64,000 nt of DNA from positions 62,001 to 126,000 of the forward strand of contig NZ_FNIB01000007.1 of NCBI RefSeq assembly GCF_900103805.1, given 5' to 3'. The stretch comes from Cryobacterium flavum (GTDB taxonomy: Bacteria > Actinomycetota > Actinomycetes > Actinomycetales > Microbacteriaceae). Below the pieces are notes generated by a model. It was given only the letters and a program-made list of their open reading frames with translations, ran no database searches and was not told the DNA's origin. The translations under genes were made by a program, and so were the position numbers. How positions within the stretch are numbered: position 1 is the first letter of the stretch; every line of letters starts with the position of its first letter. Below are positions 51,301 to 58,885 of the stretch, one piece after another.

Positions 51301-52128
51301 CTACAGGCGTTCGCGCGGAAAGACCCGGTGGGCGAGGCGATTGAGGGTACCGACTGGTGGCGATTCGTTGTAGGCGTTGGCCAATTCCTGACCGGACAGT
51401 CGGTGGATGGCCGCCATGATCTCATCCGTTGCCTGCCGGCGTGCCTTACCGGAGGTGGCCGGGCCGTGATGGCCGAGGTCGAGCGGTTCACCGAAGGTGA
51501 CAGTGACCTTGCGAATACGCGGCACCTTGGTGCCGACCGGCTGAATCTCCTGGGTGCCGATCAAACCGACCGGAACGACGACCGCGCCCGTGGTGAGGGC
51601 GAGCCAGGCGACGCCCGTGCGGCCCTTATAGAGGCGGCCGTCGAGCGAGCGGGTGCCCTCCGGGTAGATCGCGAATGCGCCCTCGGCCTCGAGCACGGCA
51701 CGGCCGGCGTCGAGAGCGACCTGCGCGGCCTGGCCGGCTCCGCGTTCTACACCGATGGCGCCGATGGCGGTGAAGAATGTTCGTGACACCCAGCCCTGGA
51801 ATCCGGTCCCGGTGAAGTAGGTCGACTTGGCCAGAAACTGCACGCGGCGGGTCGCGACGAGGGGAATGACGATGCTGTCGATGAAGGAGAGGTGGTTGCT
51901 GGCGAGAATGACGCGGCCGGTGGCCGGAATATTCTCGCGCCCGATAATGCTCGGTCGAAAAACGATTCGGGCGACGGGGGCCATGATGCCGTAGCCGAGA
52001 AAATAGACGAATCCCGGTCGCTTGACACGCTCCTGATCGTCGGCCTGTTCGGCCGGAACGCCTTGATCAGAACTATCGATCGTGATGGTTTCGGCGTTGT
52101 CTTTGGGTTCTGCATCGGCACCAGTCAC
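51301..52128 (-). CDS. 1-acyl-sn-glycerol-3-phosphate acyltransferase (PlsC family)
   Basis: 275 residues with the acyltransferase motifs NHLSFID (78-84, the H-x4-D catalytic pair) and EGTRS (157-161). It acylates lysophosphatidic acid to phosphatidic acid at the membrane. An N-terminal acidic tail of about 35 residues precedes the membrane-associated part. GTG start. Paralogues are common in actinobacteria, so it need not be the essential PlsC. Confidence 0.88.
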   Translation of the reverse strand: MTGADAEPKDNAETITIDSSDQGVPAEQADDQERVKRPGFVYFLGYGIMAPVARIVFRPSIIGRENIPATGRVILASNHLSFIDSIVIPLVATRRVQFLAKSTYFTGTGFQGWVSRTFFTAIGAIGVERGAGQAAQVALDAGRAVLEAEGAFAIYPEGTRSLDGRLYKGRTGVAWLALTTGAVVVPVGLIGTQEIQPVGTKVPRIRKVTVTFGEPLDLGHHGPATSGKARRQATDEIMAAIHRLSGQELANAYNESPPVGTLNRLAHRVFPRERL

Positions 52129-52183
52129 CCGTCGACACTACGCCACCACTGGCCAGCATCGAACATACGCCGCGCCCGGCACC

Positions 52184-52189
52184 TAGCAT
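52184..52189 (+). promoter_or_regulatory. -10-like element before dxr
   Basis: TAGCAT ends 6 nt before the dxr ATG. The intervening bases are GGAGGT, which would be lost from the message if transcription begins at the ATG, so either a leaderless message or an upstream promoter with an abutting Shine-Dalgarno is possible. Confidence 0.35.
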
Positions 52190-52195
52190 GGAGGT

Positions 52196-53278
52196 ATGCG
52201 CAGAGTAATCATTCTCGGGTCCACTGGCTCGATCGGAACCCAGGCGCTCGACGTCATTCGTGCCAATCCGGAGCGGTTTGAGGTGGTCGGCCTCGCGGCC
52301 GGAAGCAACCGAGAACTGCTCGATGCGCAGGCCCTGGACTTTCAGGTCGAGCACACCGCCCTGGGAGCGGATGCTGCGGAGCAGCTCGTGCGGGACGTCG
52401 ACGTCGACGTCGTGCTCAACGGCATCACCGGTTCGGTCGGCTTGGGGCCGACCCTGGCCGCGCTGAAAGCTGGTCGCATCCTGGCTCTGGCCAACAAAGA
52501 GTCGCTGATCGTCGGCGGCGAACTCGTGAAGAATCTTGCTGCACCAGGCCAGATCGTTCCGGTCGACTCCGAACACTCCGCCATCGCGCAGGCATTGCGC
52601 TCGGGAACCCAGCACGAGGTGCGTCGACTCGTGCTGACGGCATCCGGTGGGCCGTTTCGCGGTTACACCAGGGAACAGCTTGCCGGCGTGACGCCCGCGC
52701 AGGCCCTGGCCCACCCGACCTGGAACATGGGCCTGGTGGTCACCACCAACTCGGCCACCCTCATGAACAAGGGACTCGAGATCATCGAGGCGCACCTTCT
52801 GTTCGACGTGGAATATGACCGCATCGATGCCGTCGTGCACCCGCAATCCGTGGTACACTCCATGGTCGAATTCGTGGACGGATCGACCATCGCCCAGGCC
52901 AGCCCGCCCGACATGCGACTGCCGATCTCACTCGGGCTGGACTGGCCGAACCGCGTGGCTGCGGTCGGCGCTCCGATCGACTGGACCTTACCGCAGAGCT
53001 GGACCTTCGAGCCCCTCGACGACACGGCTTTTCCCGCGGTCGAACTCGCCAAGAAGGTCGGCCGACTAGGCGGCACCTATCCGGCCGTGTTCAACGCGGC
53101 CAACGAGCAGGCCGTCGCCGCTTTTCACTCCGGGCGCATCGGCTTTTTGAACATCGTCGACACGGTGCTGCGCGTGGTCGAGAGCCACGAGTACGATTCC
53201 GAGCTCACCCTCGAGTCACTCGCCGAGGCTGAACGTTGGGCGCGTGCCGCCGCCGATCAGCTCATCGCGGCAGGCTGA
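52196..53278 (+). CDS. dxr: 1-deoxy-D-xylulose-5-phosphate reductoisomerase
   Basis: Second enzyme of the MEP isoprenoid pathway; NADPH-dependent. 360 residues with the dinucleotide loop GSTGSIGTQ (8-16), [15 protein letters not shown], the metal/substrate motif PVDSEHSA and SGGPF, and HPTWNMG. Target of fosmidomycin in other bacteria. In many actinobacteria it is followed directly by an M50 protease and ispG; here a kinase-lipoprotein pair on the other strand intervenes. Confidence 0.96.
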   Translation: MRRVIILGSTGSIGTQALDVIRANPERFEVVGLAAGSNRELLDAQALDFQVEHTALGADAAEQLVRDVDVDVVLNGITGSVGLGPTLAALKAGRILALANKESLIVGGELVKNLAAPGQIVPVDSEHSAIAQALRSGTQHEVRRLVLTASGGPFRGYTREQLAGVTPAQALAHPTWNMGLVVTTNSATLMNKGLEIIEAHLLFDVEYDRIDAVVHPQSVVHSMVEFVDGSTIAQASPPDMRLPISLGLDWPNRVAAVGAPIDWTLPQSWTFEPLDDTAFPAVELAKKVGRLGGTYPAVFNAANEQAVAAFHSGRIGFLNIVDTVLRVVESHEYDSELTLESLAEAERWARAAADQLIAAG

Positions 53279-53282
53279 CGGC

Positions 53283-53762
53283 CTAATTACACTCGCCCGC
53301 TTTGACCCGGTCCTTGTCGTCCAGGCACTCTTCGCGTGCGTCCTTGGCATCCTCGGCGGCCTTTTTCTCCGCGTCGCGCGCGTCTTCGGCGGCGTCCTTG
53401 GCATTCTGTTCCTCGGCGAGGGCCGCCGCTTCGGCTGCGGCTTCAGCAGCGATAGCAGCAGCTTCGATCTCAACCGTCAGATCGGTGCTGACCAGGTTGA
53501 TCGCGGTCTGAATCGACGCCGACCGTTCGGCGCTGACCTGGCCGGCGGCGGCCGCGGTGCGCAAATTACCCTGCATCGCGGTGAGGAGCGACTGGGCTTC
53601 GGTGAAGTCGCCGCCGGCCGCCGCCTCGGTGATGCCGAGCATCGCAGACTGCAGATTTTCGGCCGTGGCGGCCTGAAGTTCGACCGGCTCAGCCGCGCAA
53701 CCGGCCAGCGGCAGGAGCAGAAGCAATCCGGAAACGAGCGCGAGGGTCAGTCGTTTGCGCAT
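53283..53762 (-). CDS. Alanine-rich lipoprotein
   Basis: 159 residues from the ATG overlapping the kinase stop (TGATG). A signal peptide with lipobox LAGC anchors it to the membrane. The mature part has a helical domain and then a long Ala/Glu/Asp/Lys-rich coiled coil (about 100-150) with two cysteines near the C-terminus that could form a disulfide (EECLDD and AGECN). No family was recognised. It is co-transcribed with the membrane kinase upstream, so it may be its extracellular partner. Confidence 0.7.
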   Translation of the reverse strand: MRKRLTLALVSGLLLLLPLAGCAAEPVELQAATAENLQSAMLGITEAAAGGDFTEAQSLLTAMQGNLRTAAAAGQVSAERSASIQTAINLVSTDLTVEIEAAAIAAEAAAEAAALAEEQNAKDAAEDARDAEKKAAEDAKDAREECLDDKDRVKAGECN

Positions 53763-54994
53763 CACGGGTTCACGCTTTCCTGGAGCTGTTCGAGGTGCGT
53801 GCCGAGGGTGCCGTCGACCGCCGGATAACTCGGCGGAACCGCTGGCGGATCGTCTCCGCTGCCCAGAAACAACGCACCGAGCACGATCGCGGTGACCACC
53901 AGGGCCGCCAGGACGATCCAGAGGATGACCCGGTTGCGGCGCGGTGCAGGCGTGGTCCCCGTCTGCTTCCTGGAGATGGCCGCAGTTGCGGGTTTGGGCG
54001 TGGGGGCCGGATCGGCACGCAGCACCTCGGTCGCAGCCGCCTCAACTGCGCGAGCGGGTAGCAGCAGCGTGGCCACGGCCTGGTCTTCGGCTCCGGTCGC
54101 GAGCGCGCGGAGCAGCAGGGACGCCTCGGAAGCGGTGGGCCGGTCGCCGGTGTCGCGGGCGGTCATGGCTGCGAGTACCTCGGTCCAGTCCCGGCCGAGC
54201 GTGCTCGGAATCTCCGGCTGGCGTTGCAGCCTGGCCATCGCCGACTCCACGGCGGTTCCGGGGTAGGCGCGCACCCCGGTGAGGCATTCGAGCAGCACGA
54301 GACCGAGGGAATAGACATCCGTTGGTGCACCGATCAAAGCTCCGAGCGCCTGCTCGGGGCTCAGGTAGCTCGCGGTGCCAAGCAGCGAACCGGTCGCGGT
54401 GAGCCTTGACTCATCGAGCAGCCGGGCAATGCCGAAATCGGCGAGCTTGGCGTGCATGCTGCGCCCGGGAAAGCCGGAGGGCGACAGCAGTACGTTGGCT
54501 GGCTTGACGTCGCGGTGGATGATGCCCTGCTCGTGCACGTAGTGCAGCGCCTCGGCCAGATCGGCACCCATCACGGCCACCTCGAGGCTTGGCAGCGGGC
54601 CGCTCGCGATGCGGGCGCGCAGATCGGGGCCGTCCACGAGTTCCATCACGATGAAGGTGCGCGGCACGCCGTCGACGGTGGCGGTGCCGGCGTCGAACAG
54701 GGTGACCAGGGCGAAATGGTTCAGGCTCGCCAGCAGGGCGATCTCGCCGCTCTGACGCTCCGGCTCTGCGGCGCCACCATCAGCGCGAAAGAGTTTGACG
54801 GCCACTGTACGGCCGAGCGCGGTATCCGTTGCCCGATAAACGGATGCCATCCCGCCGGTGCCGATAAGGGTCTCGATCAGAAAACGGTCGCCAAGTAGGC
54901 TGCCCACCGGGCCGGGGGTCGGTAGCTGCTGGATGGGAATGGGTTCGTAAGACAGGGGGACCTCCTGGTGCGTCCACCCTCTAGCAAAGCACAT
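53762..54994 (-). CDS. Membrane serine/threonine protein kinase (PknB-type catalytic domain)
   Basis: Kinase domain with LIGTGGMASVY, VAVKLF (ATP lysine), HRDVKPANVLL (catalytic Asp), ADFGIARL and GTASYLSPEQ, followed by a Pro/Thr-rich juxtamembrane linker, one membrane helix near the C-terminus and only about 32 outer residues; there are no PASTA repeats. The start is uncertain: ATG 54994 is given, but the best ribosome binding site (AGGAGGT) lies downstream and is followed at 5-6 nt by an in-frame CTG at 54955, and a GTG at 54907 still keeps the whole kinase domain. It overlaps the lipoprotein gene by one base. Confidence 0.88.
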   Translation of the reverse strand: MCFARGWTHQEVPLSYEPIPIQQLPTPGPVGSLLGDRFLIETLIGTGGMASVYRATDTALGRTVAVKLFRADGGAAEPERQSGEIALLASLNHFALVTLFDAGTATVDGVPRTFIVMELVDGPDLRARIASGPLPSLEVAVMGADLAEALHYVHEQGIIHRDVKPANVLLSPSGFPGRSMHAKLADFGIARLLDESRLTATGSLLGTASYLSPEQALGALIGAPTDVYSLGLVLLECLTGVRAYPGTAVESAMARLQRQPEIPSTLGRDWTEVLAAMTARDTGDRPTASEASLLLRALATGAEDQAVATLLLPARAVEAAATEVLRADPAPTPKPATAAISRKQTGTTPAPRRNRVILWIVLAALVVTAIVLGALFLGSGDDPPAVPPSYPAVDGTLGTHLEQLQESVNP

Positions 54995-55052
54995 GCGCAC
55001 CCTAAAAGGGAGGTTCGGCCGCACAGCCAGCCCCTTTGCAGCTTGGTGCGGT

Positions 55053-55058
55053 TACTCT
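55053..55058 (+). promoter_or_regulatory. -10-like element before the site-2 protease gene
   Basis: TACTCT ends 6 nt before the GTG at 55065; a leaderless message is implied. It is divergent from the kinase gene, whose start lies about 70 bp away. Confidence 0.4.
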
Positions 55059-55064
55059 ACGACA

Positions 55065-56444
55065 GTGGAAACCGTACTGCTGTTCATACTGGGCGTCGCG
55101 ATCGTGGTCGTGGGACTCGCCGTGTCTATCGGCCTGCACGAAATCGGCCACCTCGTGCCCGCCAAGCTGTTTGGCGTCAAGGTAACCCAGTACATGATCG
55201 GCTTCGGCCCGACGCTCTGGTCGCGCACCAAGGGTGAGACCGAGTACGGCGTCAAGGCGCTGCCCCTCGGTGGCTATATCGCCATGATCGGCATGTTTCC
55301 ACCGTCGAAAAAGGGCGGAGCTCCCCGCACCACCACCACCGGGTTCTTCGACCAGATGGTTCAGGAGGGCGAACCTGAGAAGAAGACCAGCGCCCTGTCC
55401 ACCCTGGTCGACGATGCCCGCAAGGCCAGCGCGGAGACCATTGGCGATGGTGAAGAGCACCGCGCGTTCTATCAGCTGTCGGTCTACAAGCGCGTGATCA
55501 TCATGCTCGGTGGGCCCACCATGAACCTACTCATCGCCATCGTGATGTTCTCCATTCTGGTCATGGGATTCGGCAGCCCGCAGATCAGCACGACCATCGG
55601 CAGCGTGAGCCAGTGCGTGCTCCCCGCCTCGAGCGACCGGCAGACCTGCGAGTCAACCGATGAAGCCTCGCCCGGTGCCGCTGCCGGGTTGAAGCCTGGT
55701 GACCGATTGGTCAGCATCGGCGGAACAGCCATTACGAGCTGGGAGCAGTCGACCGAGGTCATCCGCTCGGCGCCCGGGCGCACCCTCGCCGCGGTGGTCG
55801 AGCGTGACGGCGCCGACGTCGACCTCTCGCTCACCCCCAAACTCACCGAACGCTACGTGTATACCGCCGACAACAAAATCAAAACGGACGCCTCCGGCGC
55901 TGCCATTACCGAGGAGGTCGGGTTCGTCGGCATCGGAGCGGCGAGCGAACTGGTGCCCCAGCCTGCGACAGCAGTGCTGCCCCTGGTGGGCGAAAACATC
56001 TCCGCCGTCGCGCACGTGATTCTCAACCTGCCCGACCGGCTCGTGGCCGTGGCCAAGGCCGCGTTCGGCCCGGGGGAGCGCGACCTGAACGGACCGATCA
56101 GCGTGGTGGGTGTTGGCCGGGTAGCCGGCGAACTGGCGAGCATGGACACCATTCCGGTCGCCACGAAGGTCGCCAGCATGCTGCAGCTGCTCGGATCGCT
56201 CAATATCGCCCTGTTCGTGTTCAACCTGGTGCCCTTGCTGCCACTCGACGGCGGCCACGTCGCCGGTGCGCTGTGGGAAGGCATCCGTCGATTCTTCGCG
56301 AAGCTGTTCAAGCGGCCCGACCCCGGACCGGTCGACATGGCCAAGCTCATGCCGCTCACGCTGGCGGTCGTGGTTCTGCTCGGCGGGATGAGCCTGTTGC
56401 TCATCTACGCCGACATCGTCAAGCCCATCAACTTCTTCGGGTAG
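55065..56444 (+). CDS. RseP/Rip1-type site-2 protease (M50 family)
   Basis: Intramembrane metalloprotease of 459 residues that cleaves membrane-bound anti-sigma factors or other proteins. Zinc motif HEIGH (25-29) in the first membrane helix, a PDZ domain in the outer loop (GLKPGDRLVSIGGTAITSW), and the third zinc ligand in NLVPLLPLDGGHVAG near the C-terminus. A longer cytoplasmic insertion (about 80-130) follows the first helix. GTG 55065 is chosen because of the first helix position and the -10 hexamer. It normally precedes ispG, which is not found here. Confidence 0.92.
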   Translation: METVLLFILGVAIVVVGLAVSIGLHEIGHLVPAKLFGVKVTQYMIGFGPTLWSRTKGETEYGVKALPLGGYIAMIGMFPPSKKGGAPRTTTTGFFDQMVQEGEPEKKTSALSTLVDDARKASAETIGDGEEHRAFYQLSVYKRVIIMLGGPTMNLLIAIVMFSILVMGFGSPQISTTIGSVSQCVLPASSDRQTCESTDEASPGAAAGLKPGDRLVSIGGTAITSWEQSTEVIRSAPGRTLAAVVERDGADVDLSLTPKLTERYVYTADNKIKTDASGAAITEEVGFVGIGAASELVPQPATAVLPLVGENISAVAHVILNLPDRLVAVAKAAFGPGERDLNGPISVVGVGRVAGELASMDTIPVATKVASMLQLLGSLNIALFVFNLVPLLPLDGGHVAGALWEGIRRFFAKLFKRPDPGPVDMAKLMPLTLAVVVLLGGMSLLLIYADIVKPINFFG

Positions 56445-56452
56445 CCGGCAGG

Positions 56453-56492
56453 TACTTCCGCGGGCGGATGCGGCGCCCGGCGCACGGAAGTA
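56453..56492 (+). terminator. Compound hairpin after the site-2 protease gene
   Basis: TACTTCCG (56453-56460) pairs with CGGAAGTA (56485-56492), and inside it CGGGCG (56461-56466) pairs with CGCCCG (56474-56479), giving a long bulged stem beginning 8 nt after the stop. It may be a terminator, but its right arm overlaps a TAGCAT -10-like hexamer (56491-56496) 6 nt before the next start, so it could also be an operator. Confidence 0.5.
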
Positions 56493-56502
56493 GCATCAAG
56501 CC

Positions 56503-57252
56503 ATGCCACCACACGGGGAGTACAGCGGGTACGGATACGGCATGCCGCGGCCCGTTCGATTGTGGTTGCTCGTGGTGATCTTCTTTCTGATCCAGGTGCC
56601 GGCGGTGGCCGTGCTGGCCCGGCCGGGGCCGGGGCGGCTTCGACCGGTTTGACATGATGCGCGGACCCGGACCACTCCCGGATTCTGACCGGCCAAGCCT
56701 GGCCCTGATCGGGTGGTTTCTCGCCGTCGTTTTGGCCCTGATCGGCCCGCTCGCCCTGATCGGCACCCGGCGGTTTCCCGGCCCGGTCGTGGCCGTCGTC
56801 GCCGCCGCGGCGGTGCATTCACCCTCGTGCGTTCCGACATCGGCCTGCCCTATGTTGCCCTGATTTTCGCGATCGTTCTCGGCATCGTGCGGGGCGTGCG
56901 CGTCTGGGTGTACAGCTCCGTCGCAGCGGCCTGGGTTCTGGGTTCTGGTTCTGGTTCTGGTTCTGGTGCTGGTGCTGGTGCTGGTGCTCGCGGGCGCGTT
57001 CGGGGTGGGGCTGCATCCGCTGCGGATCGCCGGAACCACCCTGGCGCTGGCCGTGTTCATGGGAATCGGGGAGGCCATCCGCTCGCGTCGGGAGCGTTTT
57101 GCCGAGCTGCGGCGCACGGGGACGCCCGTGGTACGTCGGCCGAACAGCGGGAACGCGTGCGCATCGGGGAGGCATCCGTTGTGTTGGCGCGCGAGAGCAG
57201 CGACGACCTGCTCACGGTCACCGACGACGGGTCGGCGCCGGCCGCATCATGA
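56503..57252 (+). pseudogene. Decayed two-component sensor histidine kinase
   Basis: No single frame is open across the region, but pieces in successive frames read as one protein: a Gly/Tyr-rich start with a membrane helix (WLLVVIFFLIQVPAVAVL), then WFLAVVLALIGPLALIG, then VALIFAIVLGIVRG, then a VL-repeat helix and GTTLALAVFMGIGEAIRSRR, then AEQRERVRI, which is where the histidine phosphoacceptor helix should begin. Instead the sequence jumps to DDLLTVTDDGS, a scrap of the ATPase domain. Frame changes fall at about 56615-56634, 56800-56814, 56940 and 57100-57150, and the phosphoacceptor and most of the ATPase domain are deleted. Its end overlaps the SHOCT gene (ATGA). Confidence 0.65.
56941..56988 (+). 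repeat. Hexanucleotide tandem repeat
   Basis: Four GGTTCT units followed by four GGTGCT units. In the ancestral kinase frame they code a Val-Leu repeat in a membrane helix; in the present frame they code Gly-Ser and Gly-Ala. Just before, the sequence CTGGGTTCTGGG suggests that one extra G near 56940 moved the frame. Confidence 0.9.
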
Positions 57253-57776
57253 GCAAGCTCGCCGCACGTCCCGGCGACGGCGACAGCTACGGCCATGGCG
57301 GAATGATGAACGGCGGGTTCGGGTTCGGCTGGTGGTTCCTGCTGATCCCGTTGTTCTGGATCATCGTCGTCGCCGTACTGTTCGCCATCTTCGGACGGCG
57401 CTGGCGTCGCGGTATGCGGGAGGGTCACGGACACCCGGGCGGGCAAGGCCAGGCGGATGCCACGAGCGCTGAGAAGACCCTGGCCGAACGCTTCGCCCAG
57501 GGCGACATCGACGAGGTCGAGTACCGCGCCCGCCTAGAAGCCGTTACCGGGACAGCAGCAGCGCCTCACCCTGGCCGCCGCCGCCGCACAGCGCGACGGC
57601 GGCTTTGCCGGTGCCACGCCGGGCCAGTTCGAGGGCAGCGTGCAGTGCAATGCGCCCGCCGCTCGACCCAATCGGGTGGCCGATGGCGATGCCGCCACCG
57701 TGAATGTTCACGACATCGGCCGACACGCCGAGCACTTTCGACGACTGGGCCACGACCGAGGCGAACGCCTCGTTGA
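57249..57776 (+). CDS. SHOCT-domain membrane protein with abnormal C-terminus
   Basis: From ATG 57249: a Gly/His/Met-rich start, one membrane helix (FGWWFLLIPLFWIIVVAVLFAIFG) and a SHOCT motif (LAERFAQGDIDEVEYRARLEA). SHOCT proteins normally stop within a few residues of this motif; here the frame continues for about 77 residues of Arg-rich sequence that is antisense to the thiolase gene. The genuine gene therefore seems to have lost its 3' end at about 57543, where the thiolase stop begins. Function unknown. Confidence 0.55.
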   Translation: MSKLAARPGDGDSYGHGGMMNGGFGFGWWFLLIPLFWIIVVAVLFAIFGRRWRRGMREGHGHPGGQGQADATSAEKTLAERFAQGDIDEVEYRARLEAVTGTAAAPHPGRRRRTARRRLCRCHAGPVRGQRAVQCARRSTQSGGRWRCRHRECSRHRPTRRALSTTGPRPRRTPR

Positions 57777-58728
57777 TCTCGACCAGGTCGAGATCGGCGG
57801 CGGTCCAGCCCTCGCGCTTGAGGGCGTGCGCGATGGCATTGGCCGGCTGGGAGTGCAGGGAGTTGTCGGGGCCGGCCACCTGGCCGCTCGCGTTGATCAC
57901 GGCGAGCCAAGGCAGGCCGTGCTTCTCGGCCCAGGCGCGACTGGTCACGACGACAGCGCTCGCGCCGTCACTGAGAGGGGCTGCATTGCCGGCAGTGATG
58001 CTCCCCGCCGGGTCGAATGCCGGGCGCAGGCGGCCGAGCGTCTCGGTCGTGCTTTCGGCGCGAACGCCCTCATCGGTGCTGATCAGGAGCGGCTCGCCCT
58101 TCCGCTGCGGCACGCTGATCGGAGTGATCTCGTCGCTGAACACATCACTCGCGGCTGCGGCAGCAGCGCGCTGGTGCGAGGCAGCGGCGATTTCGTCCTG
58201 CTCGAGGCGGGTCTGTCCGAGTTCAACGTTCGCGCGCTCGGTGGAGAGCCCCATCGAGAGGCCGTCGAAGGCGTCGGTGAGTCCGTCGTGAGCGGCGTGG
58301 TCGAGCGCTGACACGGTTCCGTAATTCCAGCCCTGGCGGGAGCCAGGCAGCAGGTGGGGCGCGCGGGACATGGATTCCTGACCACCGGCCACGACGACAT
58401 CCGCTTCGCCGAGCCGCACCAGGCGGGCGGCATCAATGACCGCGGCGAGGCCGGACAGACAGACCTTGTTGAGTGTCATCGCCGGCACATTCCATGGGAT
58501 GCCTGCAGCCACGCTGGACTGCCGGGCCGGGTTCTGCCCACACCCGGCTTGCAGGACCTGACCCATGAGCACGAAGTCGACCTGCTCCGGTGCCACTCCA
58601 GCGCGGGCGAGGGCACCGGCAATGGCGGCGGCGCCGAGGTCGACGGCGGTGAGGGACGAGAGTTGCCCGTTCACGCGACCCTGCGGGGTGCGTGATCCGG
58701 CCAGGATTACGACGTCGGTTTCGGTCAT
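57544..58728 (-). CDS. Acetyl-CoA C-acyltransferase (thiolase)
   Basis: 394 residues of the thiolase superfamily, degradative/biosynthetic acetyl-CoA acetyltransferase type. The nucleophile is C90 (NKVCLSG), the second catalytic site is H351 in GHPIGSSG and the acid/base cysteine is C381 (ALCGGGGQGEA); all are intact. The ATG follows AAGGAGT at a good distance. It is divergent from the liv-acyl-CoA synthetase operon and may finish beta-oxidation of the acid that operon imports. Confidence 0.93.
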   Translation of the reverse strand: MTETDVVILAGSRTPQGRVNGQLSSLTAVDLGAAAIAGALARAGVAPEQVDFVLMGQVLQAGCGQNPARQSSVAAGIPWNVPAMTLNKVCLSGLAAVIDAARLVRLGEADVVVAGGQESMSRAPHLLPGSRQGWNYGTVSALDHAAHDGLTDAFDGLSMGLSTERANVELGQTRLEQDEIAAASHQRAAAAAASDVFSDEITPISVPQRKGEPLLISTDEGVRAESTTETLGRLRPAFDPAGSITAGNAAPLSDGASAVVVTSRAWAEKHGLPWLAVINASGQVAGPDNSLHSQPANAIAHALKREGWTAADLDLVEINEAFASVVAQSSKVLGVSADVVNIHGGGIAIGHPIGSSGGRIALHAALELARRGTGKAAVALCGGGGQGEALLLSR

Positions 58729-58885
58729 CGGGACTCCTTTGTCAAAAAATTGATGCGTGCCACCCCAGCATATTGGCCACGTCTGGGTATCGGTTCACTC
58801 CTGCCTCTTGACAGTACCGTCGATCGCCCATAGATTCCTGATACCTGAACCACCTGTCAGGTTTGTAGAACGAGAGGCAAATTTT
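58729..58885. promoter_or_regulatory. Divergent promoter region of the thiolase and liv operon
   Basis: 157 bp. GATACCTGAACCACCTGTCAGGTTTG near 58838-58863 holds CCTG/CAGG arms (ACCTG-ACAGGT-like) that could be a TetR- or FadR-like operator, but the symmetry is imperfect. A GAGAGG ribosome binding site for the binding-protein gene is at 58873-58878. Regulator not identified. Confidence 0.3.

Noticed and set aside
56445-57543. Several independent small genes between the site-2 protease and the thiolase
   Set aside because: The pieces make sense only when read as one sensor kinase in shifting frames, followed by the SHOCT gene.
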